64,000 nt of DNA from Nymphaea colorata (GCF_008831285.2 NC_045141.1:17780106-17844105), one strand, 5' to 3'; shown: positions 12,004 through 22,560, counted from the stretch's first letter. Numbers and translations: made by a program. Notes: generated from the letters alone by a model not told the origin.

Positions 12004-13065
12004 ATGGCGCCCATCTTCTTCCGTTCTTCGGTGAGCCTGCCCTTCCTGCTGGTGGCAGTGGCACTATGCTCGTTGCCAATTTCCTCTGCTGATGACGGCA
12101 TTGCAACCTTCTATACTGATACTAGTAAGTGCCGGACACCCATTTTAGTTTAAAGAAATCCAACATATATTAACATGTCATTCGTTTCTTCAACAGCATT
12201 CGCATGCGAGAACCAAGATCCAGGCACCAACTACGCTGCAGTCGGCCAATCCATGTACGATAATGGAGGAATATGCGGGAGGCAGTATTCCGTGTCTTGC
12301 ACCGGCGCTACCAACGAATCTCCTAATCCATGTAGAGGAGGGAGTGTAATCGTCAAGGTCGTGGATCTTTGTGAAAGTTGCGAATATGGGCACTTGGATA
12401 TCTCACAGGAAGCTTTCTCCACCATTGCCGACCTCGACGCAGGAGTCATCAAGATCAGCTATCAACCGTGAGTCTCCTTTCAATCAAAATCTCATATGCT
12501 CATCGCGTTTCTTCAAGAAGAGCTTTTTCTTCCCCATGCAAAGAAAATTATCGACCCTTACTTTGGTGTGAGAAATCTTGGCCAGGGCAGAGAGAAGAGA
12601 CAGGTCTGGGTTAAGTATAAGCAATTGCCATCACAAACTCAAAAAAGTTCTTATTTTCATATCGATGTTAATTTCATGATATTTTTCTTCATTTATATAT
12701 TGATGTTCCTTGAAACTTTAAAATTTTATACTACCCAATATTCTTTGGCTAAAATTTTCGATTCTGCTGCTCCTGTTCCGCAGCAAATCTCTTTGGAAGA
12801 GGGCAAGCCTCTAAGTCCAAGGTGTGCGATTATTATCACAATGGAACCAGAAGGGGATTCAAAACGTTTCCTAGCTACTAAATTTGCCCGTATCTTATAT
12901 ATACAAATAAAATAATATTATATTGAATTTTTTTATGAACGTAAAAGAGGTTTTAAAGTCACCGATACAAGCCTGATCCATACATGTATATGGCTTCCTT
13001 TTTTCCTGAGACCTGTGCTAACGATTTTTCAATTAATTACTAATTGTATCGGCGACCTCATGCAG
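12004..13065 (+). CDS. EG45-like / plant natriuretic peptide-like secreted protein, copy 1
   Basis: Exon 1 is 12004-12124 and exon 2 is 12197-12467; the acceptor of a possible third exon ends at 13065. The protein has a signal peptide (cleavage near residue 29, ISSA/DD), then a single double-psi beta-barrel domain related to expansin domain 1: GIATFYTDT, FACENQ, CGRQYSV.CTGATN, NPCRGGSV.VKVVDLCESC, LDISQEAFSTIADLDAG. There is no expansin cellulose-binding domain. Family members are small apoplastic proteins; AtPNP-A is linked to water and ion homeostasis and defence. The C-terminus is uncertain. Unspliced, the frame stops at TGA 12469-12471 after QP, giving the usual length. Spliced at GTGAGT (12468) to the acceptor at 13065, it would add about 22 unrelated residues. 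I favour the short end. Intron 2 is about 598 bp, far longer than in copies 2 and 3. AATAAA at 13143-13148 matches the other copies. Confidence 0.85.
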
Positions 13066-13249
13066 TGATGGAATACTATTAAGCAGAGGCGTAAACGACT
13101 TTTTCGTCTGTTACAACCTACAATATAACAAATAAAATTGCCAATAAAAGCAGCTTGCTGCTGCTGCTGTTGAAGGCAGGTTACTAGCATCACCTTGCCT
13201 GTCTTATATGTAGTGCTCTTTGCTATCACGGAATATATAATGTGAAATA

Positions 13250-13287
13250 ATCTCTCTCTCTCTTATATATATATATATATATATACA
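13250..13287. repeat. CT/TA microsatellite
   Basis: A TC run passes directly into a TA run downstream of EG45-like copy 1. Confidence 0.85.
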
Positions 13288-13289
13288 CC

Positions 13290-13914
13290 CCTCCAAACTT
13301 CTTCAACTTGGGAAGATACGAAGATACGAGGTCAAAATGTTTCCGTCATGTCAATGTTTCCGTCTTTCACCCTGCCCCCAGGTTCTAGGTCTGCTTGATT
13401 TGGGTAGTAAGCAGGACATGTGGCAATTGAGCGTTTTACATCCATTAATTTGTAGCCCAAAAGAATAGTGCCTATTAAGAATCAAACTAACAACCATACT
13501 TTCACTGACGCTAGGGCTTTAATTCCCAAGATCCTTAAAACTTTTACTAACAAAAAGGGAAGCCAAGAGCTTTATTACAGTACACAAAAAACAGTGGACA
13601 GAACCTTAACAGAATCAGTTCTGGACTCCGGAAATTAACAAAGCTCAGCACGGAAACTCAAAACCTCAAAAAGGGTTGACAGGGGCAGCTGTAATCTCGA
13701 CCAGTCCATGTCCGTTTCTTTCACTGCTCTGCGGGGAAACGAGAAACCACACTTAAGAAATGGAACAGTTGATCGTGTAGTAGTCTTTCCTTCATTCCTC
13801 GCATATAACAGCATCTCTTTCGAATGGCACTTTTCCTTTTTAGAAAAGTCTATGGTAGCAGTAAAGGAGCACGACTCAGGATACGAAAATTTTTGGTAAC
13901 AATGCATTATATCA
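13290..13914. other. Intergenic spacer
   Basis: No gene or bounded element recognised. ORFs at 13635-13907 (-) and 13708-13899 (+) overlap each other and resemble nothing known to me. Confidence 0.4.
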
Positions 13915-14550
13915 TCAATTAGTGCTTGTTGGACTCATAGGAGTGGTGGCAGGTTTCACAGCTTCAAGCTTGGCACATTTCAGAACATTGCGAATATACG
14001 ATTTTTGAGATAACATTATCTCTTTGCCTTGGCAAATAACGTCGATCCCAAGAAAGTGTGAAAGAAGTCCAAGATCCTTAATAGAAAACTCTTTCTTTAG
14101 TTGGTTAATAACTTGTTGGATTGCCTCATGAGATGATCCTGTAATTATGAGATCATCGACATAAACTATAAGATATACCATGTTGGCTCCTTGATTTAAT
14201 ATAAAAGGGGAGGAGTCAGATTGTGAGTCCTTTAATCCTTTTGCAATTAAAAATTCACTTAGGCATTGATACCATGCCCTTGGGGGTTTCTTAGGCCCAT
14301 AAAAAGCTTTATCAAGTTTGCATACATAATCTGGATGGATGATTGGGATCTTGGTATCCCTAGTTGATGCATATACACGTCTTTTGTAATAAGACCATTT
14401 AAGAAGGCATTGTTGAATTCAAGTTGATGAAATAGCCACCTATATTGTGTGGTGAGAACAAGAAAAACCCCAACTGTTAGTTGTTCTAACCATGGGGCTA
14501 AAAGTCTTGTATAGTCTATTTTAGCCTCTTGCAGGTACCCTTCCACTACT
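13915..14550 (-). pseudogene. Decayed Ty1/copia reverse transcriptase fragment
   Basis: On the minus strand, 14546-14259 encodes a weak match to the copia RT N-terminal part (QLEFNNAFLNG, compare QLDVNNAFLNG; KDVYM). It then shifts frame near 14330 into KLDKAFYGPKKPPRAWY and, in 14181-13915, the catalytic box YVDDLIITG followed by FSIKDLG...FLGI. The order is that of copia RT read on the minus strand. Stops and frameshifts break it, no integrase or RNase H parts adjoin, and no LTRs were found. It is a dead internal fragment. Confidence 0.85.
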
Positions 14551-14913
14551 AGACCGGCCTAGACTGGCTTTCAGCAAGAAAGAGATCCATCAGCACTTCG
14601 TTTGATGCTACAAACCTACTTAGATCCAATAATATTCTAGTGGGATTGAGCAGGGACTAAGTGCGATGTTTTATGATCTCACAAAGCTTGAAACCCTTGA
14701 TCCATGGTGTTCTTAGGGCAAGATTGCTATAATTAGTCAACACATTGAGCGAGCTGGTCAAAGGCGCAACCCGTTTCCTCAAAGTGACTAATCCAAACAA
14801 GGTTATATGGCTAAGAAGATACGCTGATTGAATCTAGATGATCCCTACTGCGAAGAGGGTCAAGGACTCGAGTTACTGACTATTTAGTCATATTTAATTG
14901 GCTACTTAATTCA
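14551..14913. other. Spacer between two retroelement fragments
   Basis: No coding similarity recognised. It may be decayed retroelement DNA given its two neighbours. Confidence 0.35.
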
Positions 14914-14919
14914 GTGGAT

Positions 14920-15102
14920 TTTAACAGTACAGCCGACGAATTTCGGTTCTTGGACATGGCAAAGGAAATACGAGACTTCCTGCATGAAGTTTACGAAAAA
15001 GATAACCTAGATAGAGTAGTGTATCAACTGCAACAAGAAATAGCCGGATACAAAGAGGACAAAAACAATTTGTATGAAAGAAAATTATTTGATGAACAAT
15101 AG
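14920..15102 (+). pseudogene. Copia gag fragment (UBN2-like), decayed
   Basis: The plus-strand translation contains FLDMAKEIRDFLHEVY and VVYQLQQEIAGYKE, which resemble the copia gag core (compare TAKGVWDTLKEMY and VYQIQLEIANLQKE in the intact element at 27992). It stops at 15100-15102. It faces opposite to the RT fragment at 13915-14550, so the two come from different insertions or a rearranged one. Confidence 0.6.
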
Positions 15103-15171
15103 AGCACATTTGGCTAATTTTGTAGCAGACACTACTATGTTATGCATTTTACTTTCACTATATCATGTGCT

Positions 15172-15177
<6 letters not shown>

Positions 15178-15225
<48 letters not shown>

Positions 15226-15290
15226 TTTGTGCATGCACACACGAAAGATAAATGCACGTGCAAGCGCTTAAGTTCCAAGATAAAAAAAAG
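15178..15290. repeat. Dispersed repeat with CT/CA microsatellite core, copy 2
   Basis: (CT)n passes into (CA)n at 15202, followed by a tail with GCATGCACACACGAAAGATAAATGCACGTG and AAGTTCCAAGATAAA-type sequence shared with 6721-6790. Confidence 0.65.
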
Positions 15291-15319
15291 TTTCATGGAA
15301 CAATTTCACTCTGAGGCCA

Positions 15320-15715
15320 TAGGGATGCCAATATATCCAATATGGATCAGATATCCAACCATACTATCTTAAAAAATTAGGATATGAAAAAAAATGATAT
15401 AAGTAATTAGATCAGATTTGGATTTAAGTAATGACATCTGATCATATTTGTATTCAGATATGAATTGGATTTAGGTTTAAATAACTATCTTACATTTAAT
15501 GTTCTTACATTTTCAAAATCAGTCAGATTCAGTTCAAAATTCAGATATGAATGTAAAAATTGGGTTCGGATTATGTAATCGGATCTCACATTCAGATTCA
15601 AACATGATTTTTCATTATTTGCATTCAAATCTAAATATGTAAATATCCAAAATAATGGATACAATTAAGGGTATATTATATTCAAATCAGATTAGTTTAC
15701 ATCAGCCCTATGTTG
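15320..15715. repeat. GATTCAGATAT-rich dispersed repeat, copy 2 (probable hAT-type MITE relic)
   Basis: It begins TAGGGATGCCAA, nearly the left terminus (TAGGGATGTCAA) of the intact element at 49429. It fades near TTTACATCAGCCCTA, which resembles the right terminus TTGACATCCCCA. The interior matches 8110-8490. No convincing 8-bp duplication was found, so the ends are approximate. Confidence 0.6.
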
Positions 15716-15984
15716 GGCAGAGCAAGAGGCCTAATGAAAAAAAAAATTAAAAATTATATTTCAGCCATTGTTAAAAGTTTGAAACTACAGTTCATCTCCC
15801 TAATGAAAAATCCTAGCTCCGTCCCTATTCCTATGTGAGGGTAGAGGTTCATCGCTTGTGAATGGATCTCAACGCACTGAGAGAATTAAGTGGCGATTTA
15901 TGCACTTTAAATCTAAATTCTAGACATCATCGTCAGCTTCATTATTAAGCTTGGACCTTGTGGAACACGATGTCCAATCTTTGT

Positions 15985-16050
15985 GGCCTACGTTGACTGT
16001 GACTTTTGGTCAGTGCCCCCGATTAATTTCCCATGATAATGCATGTGACT
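15985..16050 (+). pseudogene. Orphan promoter scrap of an EG45-like gene
   Basis: CCAATCTTTGTGGCC, TTGACTGTGACTTTTGGTCAGTGCC and a downstream AATGCATGTG follow the order of the promoter module before copies 2 and 3 (TTGACTGACTTGGGTCAGTGCC). No TATA box or coding exon follows before the true copy 2 promoter about 340 bp later. It is probably a remnant of a lost or partial duplicate. Confidence 0.5.
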
Positions 16051-16321
16051 TGTTAGCAAAAGGCCCAAGCTGGTTATGTACATTGTATGAATTTTTTAAA
16101 CGACTCTCGTAAAGGAAAAGCAAAACTTTTTATAAGGAAAAGAAAAAAAAAATGAAGTAAAGGACATTGTTTTTTGAGTAATTATTAAAATGCCCTTCAT
16201 TTGGTGCATACAGGTTGCGTGCATCTAACGGCGCACATAACTCACTTTCATGTGAAGCAGGCAATTTCCTGACTTGCGTGGAGCAGGTGCATGGTTTCCC
16301 AATCGCGTGGGGGCCATACAA

Positions 16322-16423
16322 TTGACTGACTTGGGTCAGTGCCTACATCGAAATGAATGTGAGTAGGTCCCCTCGATCCTTGTATGGAAGCAGCAAAAGA
16401 CCTTGCCTTTGCCCCTATATAAA
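16322..16423 (+). promoter_or_regulatory. Promoter module of EG45-like copy 2
   Basis: TTGACTGACTTGGGTCAG starts at 16322, and a TATA box (TATATAAA, 16416-16423) lies 69 bp before the ATG. The flanking GTAGGTCCCC and AAAGCAGGCA blocks are shared with copy 3. Confidence 0.72.
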
Positions 16424-16492
16424 GCAGGCAATCCCCTGGTCCTTGACATAGAGAAAGTCAGTACCCAGTTATCCTATATGCTTCTCTAAGTC

Positions 16493-17557
16493 ATGGCCAT
16501 CTTCTTCCCTTCTTCTGTTCAGCTGCCCTTCCTCATGGTGGCAGTGGCACTCTGCTTCTTGCCAACCTCCTTTGCTCGTGAAGGCGTTGCAACTTGGTAC
16601 CCTGGTGGTTCTTGTAAGTGTAGCAACCAAATTAGATGGACGTATTCTAGATTGCCAAATCTTCAAATTTTTGCCCTTCACTGCATAATGAAAAAGAACG
16701 GGCTTCTCTGGGTTGACATGTATGACTGTCAATCTGATTTCTCTAGCTTCAGTTTCTGCTTTTATATGTTTATGTACCAAATTTGAATTGTTACTGTACT
16801 TTTAAAGTTAACCAACCATTTAATAGGACCATGTTAAAGAAAACAAAGAGAAAAAAGCTATGAATATTTTTATCATTTATTACTAGTTTATATATATATA
16901 TTTTTAAAATTTTTCTCTACTTGCTTCAGATGCATGGCCCTGGTGACAAAGCTCGATAACTTTAAATAGATACGGTCATTATTCATTTACTATATATATA
17001 TATATACAAAAGAGATCAAATATTTAAGAAACATGTAATTCGTTTTCTTCTACAGCATTTGCGTGCGAGAACGAACAACCAGGAACCATGTACGCCGCAG
17101 TTGGCCCGTCAACGTTCCAAAATCGAGCAGCATGTGGGAGGCGTTACTCCGTAACTTGCATCGGCGGTACCAACGCAGTTCCTCACCCATGCACAGGTCG
17201 GAGTATGACCGTCACGGTCGTAGACCGTTGTGAAGGTTGCGAACCTGGCCACTTGGATCTCTCTTATGATGCCTTCGCCGCCATTGCCAATCCCGACGCC
17301 GGAAGAGTGAGGATCAGATACCATCGGTGAGATACAATTCCTTCCCATCAAAGGATACATGCTCGGCGTTTTAATTTTCTCCTCTTCCCGATTAACTCCA
17401 AAATTTTGTGCTAACCATCATACTTAGTCAACCAACTACGAGACTTTTTTATTATATAAACTAATAATTGGTTGTGTAGTAACGTGTACCTTCTTTTGTT
17501 CCTCATAAGATTTGTGCTAACGATTTCTTGATGTATTATTCTTGCAGGGTTTACTAG
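16493..17557 (+). CDS. EG45-like / plant natriuretic peptide-like secreted protein, copy 2
   Basis: Exons 16493-16613, 17056-17326 and 17548-17557 give 133 aa; introns are GT-AG. The signal peptide ends near residue 29 (PTSFA/RE). The double-psi beta-barrel region follows: GVATWYPGGS, FACENEQPGT, CGRRYSVTCIGGTN, PHPCTGRSMTVTVVDRCEGC, LDLSYDAFAAIANPDAGRVRI. All family cysteines are kept, but this copy diverges at usually conserved places (TGRSM for RGGSV, VVDRC for VVDLC), so its activity may differ. Exon 3 adds only the end of Arg, then Val-Tyr-stop. Intron 1 is 442 bp with TA-rich runs. AATAAA lies at 17615-17620, just after a TA microsatellite in the 3'UTR. The protein is probably secreted to the apoplast; its role is inferred from the family only. 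Confidence 0.92.
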
Positions 17558-17568
17558 GCACGATGCAT

Positions 17569-17572
<4 letters not shown>

Positions 17573-17600
<28 letters not shown>
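17573..17600. repeat. CA/TA microsatellite in the copy 2 3'UTR
   Basis: A short CA run passes into TA repeats between the stop codon and AATAAA. The equivalent position in copy 3 has only GTATATATC, so the repeat expanded after duplication. Confidence 0.8.
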
Positions 17601-17699
17601 CAAGTAATATTGCCAATAAAGGCATCTTGCTGCTGCTGTTGACGGCTGATTACTACGTTACCCTCACCATGCCTGCAGTCAGTAGCTAGATACTTCGAC

Positions 17700-18855
17700 T
17701 AGATTCACTACTAAAGTTGTACTGTTGCTATTTGCTATTCGCGAATATATCGCGCTCCTGAAATAAACGGTGTGTTAGTTTTCTCTCTCTCTGATCCAGA
17801 TCTGAGCAAAAAACCTGCAGTGACCAAGCCTCCCAGGAGCATTTGCTAGCCAAAAAGAAGTGCAAAAATAAGCATTAATGAAATTACGATATACAAAAAC
17901 CGGTCTCCAAAAACAAGCTCAAATCTAGAAAAGACTACGCAACTGTGCTCCCATACAGTATATTTCGGAAATGATGACGCTGTCTTCGAGTAGAAGCTGC
18001 AAAGAAAGTGGTGCTGCTGCTTCTCACAACGACAAATTTGGCATTATTAACAACGAGCAAACATCAGTGATGGTAAATGTATTAGTGACACTTTTTCTTC
18101 ATGATGAAGCTCCGCAATTGCACGGACGTTTCGATTCAACATCAGAGTTGCTCTATGTATCCCAGTGTCGGTGTTTCGGTTATATGCTTTACTGATTAGT
18201 AATATTAGAAGAAGTGGATGAAGGCGAAACTAAAGATGTTATCTATTAATTATACGGTTAATGTGACTTCCACCAAAAACAAATTACAAGCAACTATGAT
18301 TACAAATAAATTATAAAAGATATCTCTGAGGAAGTTTTCTTCTGCAAGATGAACTTCACTTCGTCAACTACGGACGCATCTCTGGAGGATAATGGCTTAG
18401 AGAGTGCAGCGAAGTGACAACAGCTACCACATATGCATGTTGCAGGTTCTGAATTATTGGCATTAACTGGCTACAATACAGGTCCAGAGCATATCACTTA
18501 GTTTCCTTGCTTCAAATTCTAATTTGTTAAGAGTTAGTTGAGGCTTGAGCTACTCTTCCTCTGACACCAGTTCCCGAACTGTTTCATAGCACAAAAAAAA
18601 ACAAGCAAATCCAAATGAACTATAAAGACTGAAGCCCCTCCCCCTTCACCTCTAAGGTCAAGGGCTAGAGTGAGACAACCATCAAGGAAGCGCTGCAATG
18701 AGAGAACGTTGGTGGGCATGAAATGGATACCTGAAGCGTCAATGGGTGGTTGTGAACGGTACGTCGAGTGATAGAGGGACGACGACAGTGGGGCAAGGGA
18801 ATGGTTACTTGAGTTTTACAAACTCAACTCAGTTTGTAATTCTCCGAATAAAACG
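17700..18855. other. Intergenic spacer between EG45-like copies 2 and 3
   Basis: AT-rich, with no recognised gene. A 74-codon ORF at 17971-18195 and a 61-codon minus-strand ORF at 18534-18719 have no recognisable motifs. Confidence 0.4.
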
Positions 18856-20587
18856 ACTGTAGTTTCTTAGTAGCAAGATTGGAGGGTTTGTGGAATCTAG
18901 TTTATAAAACTTGTTCCCTAAGCATCAAGGATTACAATTTTGGAACAATTATATTTGATAATTGAATTTGCTTCATGAAAAAGGAAATTTCATTCTTATA
19001 TTGTCTCTTTTGGCCAGGTGATGAGCGAGGTTTTAAGGGATATTAATGGACCTTTCGTAGAGTACAGAGCTAGCGATGGCTCGACCTTATACTTACCCAA
19101 CCTAATTTACCTGGTTTTCCTTCAGCCATTGGCGCAACCTCAATGAGTCCAAATCTTTTCCCCTACATTCTGGACCAAACGTGTGTCATCTTTTTCCCTA
19201 CATTCTAGACCATCAATATATATTGATGTCATCCATATTACGTAGTCAATATGACGCCACCGGCCAAGGACCATTTATGAGACAATGTGTAAGATTATTA
19301 GACATCTCATGAATCCATAATTGACTTGTAGCATACTGCGAATTGGTAACCAACCACTAAAGGTATGTGACCCTTGTTGGCTAGTCGGGACATTAATGAG
19401 AATGGGTTGCTATTCAGGAGGTATGTTTGCATGGCCATAAGCGTTTACGATAAATTTTTCATTCTTGTAAAGTCCCATTTTCGCATCCAGAAATTCAACC
19501 CGCGGCAGAAGATCTAACGGTTTTGAACCCTAGATCAGATCAGATCAGATCAGATCAAATAAAATCTTTCTGGTTAAAATTCTGAGAAGATTATTAATTA
19601 AAAGGACAGCCCTGAAGAGTGATTACACGGATTTCGTGTACCAATAGCAGAAAGCGAAAATCCTAGCTAGGCCTACCAACATGGTGGAACGTCTACGAGT
19701 AATCTCCTCTTTTGCCCTATACAAGGCAACAAAACGTTTCCCTCTGTGCGTCTTTTTCTTGCCCACTTAAAGACAAGAGAAAAAATCAGTAGTCCTGTAA
19801 CAATCAGTTGAGAATAATTTTACGCACAAAGAGAATATGCTCAAAATTAATAACCGTGTAATTGCAGTTAATTAGTAAAGATAGCAGCAGGAAACAGACC
19901 ACAGCCTGCAAAATGAAGAATTACGAGGAAGATAATCACAGCGGAGGGATGAATTCTGTCATGGTGGAAGCAAAGAAACGAACCATAAACCAAGTAAATA
20001 AAGAAAGGAGGGGTAGACAGTAATGAAGGTAGAAGAATATTGGTACCCTTCATTTAGTACAGGTTGGGTACCTTGAGAACAGTTCATTTGGCACATGTTG
20101 GCATTCCTGGGTTCTCCCTGGTCTTGAATGGGCCAGAGAGATATACCGGATTTGATGGTCGGAATAAGCCAAACTAGCGACAAAATCAGGCAATAGAAAC
20201 TCACAATAAGAGATATCTTGGATATTATCGTTTATGTGGCTCGGTGAGATAGACATGCATGGAGGATGAGGAAGAGCACATGTGAACCCATAAAATGTAA
20301 TTACCCCATGGACGTACGGACATTTTTTCGCTTTTTTTTTTTTCCCGAGGTAAACCTGCTGGGAGAGGGGCTCCCTTCCCTTGCCATTGAAAAAGAATAA
20401 GAATGACAATGCAAGCTGAACAAAGACCATCAGAACAGAAAGAGAAACTTAGATTCCTGGGAAGAAGATAGTTCATTTCCAATCTCTTGGTCAGAAATTT
20501 ATGGTAAAAGAGAGACTACATTTACCGAGCCCAATAAATATGAACCCTTCTTCCGGTCACATGGTTTTCCAATCTGTCGGCCCCATA

Positions 20588-20709
20588 TTGACTGACTTGG
20601 GTGAGTGCCATATCAATAATTTCCATTAGAAATGAATGTGGGTAGGTCCCAAGCCACCATCCACTCACGGAAGCAAAAAAAATCTTGCCTTAACTTGCTC
20701 CTATATAAA
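20588..20709 (+). promoter_or_regulatory. Promoter module of EG45-like copy 3
   Basis: TTGACTGACTTGGGTGAG starts at 20588; GTAGGTCCC follows; the TATA box (TATATAAAG) at 20702-20709 lies 77 bp before the ATG. Spacing and order match copies 1 and 2. Confidence 0.72.
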
Positions 20710-20786
20710 GCAGGCAGCTCCCCTTGGCCCTTGACATATAGCAAAGAGAGAATACAATCATACGTATATTCTTCTCCAAGAAAATC

Positions 20787-21659
20787 ATGGCCATCTCTTT
20801 TCGTTCTTCTGTAAGCCTGCCTTTCCTCCTTGTGGCAATGGCACTCTGCTTCTTGCCCATTTCCTTTGCTCGTGAGGGCGTTGCAACTTTCTACCACGAT
20901 ACCAGTAAGTGTCGCCACCATTAACCTCATGCGTGGTCATCCCTTCATATATGCCCATGTTTCTTATTCCCTTTGGCAACAATTGTGTGGAATGGTGTTT
21001 CATGAATCTGCTTCATTTTTATTTTTGAAACAATAATAATGTGTTACTGTTTTCAGCGTATCGGAAGCAATATTGTGCATCCGGATGATGAATTAGGTCC
21101 TAATAATGAATCCATATAAAATCAGGGGGTCAAGCATAGTTAAGCAAATTTCATAATTAATTGTCAACAATTTCAAGAGTGAGAGACCATATAGAATTCT
21201 GCAGGGAGAACCCCACGGCAGGCATCAATGTTGTTCCGATGTAAGTAACGTTGGTTTCATGATCCACAGTGTTCGCGTGCGAAAACCAACAAGCAGGAAC
21301 CATGTACGCCGCAGTGGCACCTTCAACGTTCCAAAATCAAGCAGCCTGTGGGAGGCGCTACTCCGTGACTTGCATCGGCGGTACCAACGGAGCTCCTCAT
21401 CCATGCAGAGGTGGGAGTGTGGAAGTAACGGTCGTGGATCTCTGTCCAAGTTGCGAACCTGGGCACTTGGATCTCTCTAGGGAAGCTTTCTCCACCATCG
21501 CCGATCCTGACGCTGGAAAAGTCAGGATCAGCTACTATCGGTGAGACATGATTTCTTTCTAGGTTATACACAAACTAATTGTGTAGAAATGCATACCTTC
21601 TTTCGTTCCTGAGATTTGTGCTAACGATTTTCTTGATGTATTATACGTGCAGTATCTGA
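20787..21659 (+). CDS. EG45-like / plant natriuretic peptide-like secreted protein, copy 3
   Basis: Exons 20787-20904, 21270-21540 and 21653-21659 give 131 aa. The signal peptide ends near residue 28 (PISFA/RE). The mature domain has GVATFYHDT, FACENQQAGT, CGRRYSVTCIGGTN, PHPCRGGSVEVTVVDLCPSC and LDLSREAFSTIADPDAGKVRI. It is the copy closest to the family consensus and so the likeliest to keep the ancestral role. Exon 2 is exactly 271 nt in all three copies. The final exon adds only Ile and a stop. The exon 2 donor (CG|GTGAGA) also reads TGA in frame, so retaining intron 2 removes only that residue. AATAAA is at 21694-21699. It may act in apoplastic water/ion or defence responses like characterised PNPs, by family inference. 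Confidence 0.94.
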
Positions 21660-21869
21660 TCAGCACGGCGCGTATATATCAAGTAATATTACCAATAAAG
21701 ACAGCTTGCTGTGCGCTGTTCACCGCTGGTTCCTAACATCACCGTGGCTGCAGAATCAGTGCTACTACTTGTACTAGCTACTAGAATCAGTACTACTTGT
21801 ATGTTGTACTCTTGCTATCTGCTATCCCAAATATATGGTGTGGAGTAATAGATGCATTCCTCTCTCTCA

Positions 21870-22560
21870 CTCTCATTCTCTTCTTGGAGCAAAAACCTGC
21901 AGCGGCCATGCCTCCGCAGAGTTTTTATTATCAAATGACGGTCTCCAAAACGAAGCTTAGAAAGAAGCTCATAATCTAAGAAAAATTATACGACCAACAA
22001 CACTGTACACCGTTATCTCAAACAATCAGACCCGCCTAAACAAGCACTCTCCACTTCACCATCCATCTGCGCACGCATGTCAGGGTAGCGGCAATCTTAT
22101 TTGCCTTCGCCCGTCATTCATGTGGCAAGTTACCCGTTTCTTGCTGAGCAGAAAATGTGAGAATTACATTTTACAGGTCGGCCTGCGTACGATCTTTAAG
22201 CCCTTCTCTTCCGCCATATTACAAATTCGGAAAAGTAGATGGGGGCCATATATATGTGAGGAAAAGGACACATGAATCCTGTAATATTATCTGCGCCCGT
22301 GGTGGGTCTTCTCTTCCCCTTTTTATTCCGATGCGCCTTTAAATTAATGAATATCAGTTTACTGTCTAAGCCTGGTTCTAGTTATACGCACTATAATCTT
22401 TGTTAAGCAATGTTCCTTTCAATGCCTGTATAGTTGGCACTACCTTGATTTATATCAGAAATGAGAAATGTCGATGTAATGAAACAGAGGGCTGAAAGAT
22501 ACATAAATTAGACAAGTTCTAAAACATTTTAAAGTAAAAGATACGTTAATTGCTAGCTAA
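21870..22560. other. Intergenic spacer downstream of EG45-like copy 3
   Basis: No gene recognised. Around 22230-22350 a stretch (GGGGGCCATATATATGTG, then GACACATGAATCCTGTAA, then TTTATTCCGATGCGCCTTTAAATTAATGA in part) resembles 11600-11680 upstream of copy 1 and about 20260-20300 upstream of copy 3. It is therefore the distal upstream part of the dead fourth repeat unit. Confidence 0.5.

Larger units (their letters stand above)
7690..13290. repeat. Segmental duplication block A (holds EG45-like copy 1)
   Basis: Landmarks in this block recur in the same order in block C (about 18860-21860): GCAGTTTATAAAA near 7757 versus about 18900; GATGTCATC-ATATTACG near 8828 versus 19230; GGTTTTGAACCCTAGA near 10274 versus 19520; GAGCAGCAG...ACAGCCTG near 10780 versus 19880; GACAAAATCAGGCAAT near 11515 versus 20180; then the EG45-like gene. 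The offset shrinks from about 11.1 to 8.7 kb. Extra sequence in block A accounts for this: a GATTCAGATAT-type repeat (8110-8490), about 1.15 kb at 9060-10200 including a hAT MITE, and a 450-bp MITE at 10888-11337. Confidence 0.75.
18860..21860. repeat. Segmental duplication block C (holds EG45-like copy 3)
   Basis: Collinear with block A (7690-13290) by at least six shared landmarks but shorter, since it lacks block A's inserted repeats. It therefore approximates the uninserted state. It contains a short GATCA tandem (about 19531-19558) absent from block A. Confidence 0.75.

Noticed and set aside
12496-12915. 139-codon ORF
   Set aside because: Lies inside intron 2 of EG45-like copy 1, AT-rich, with no recognisable motif.
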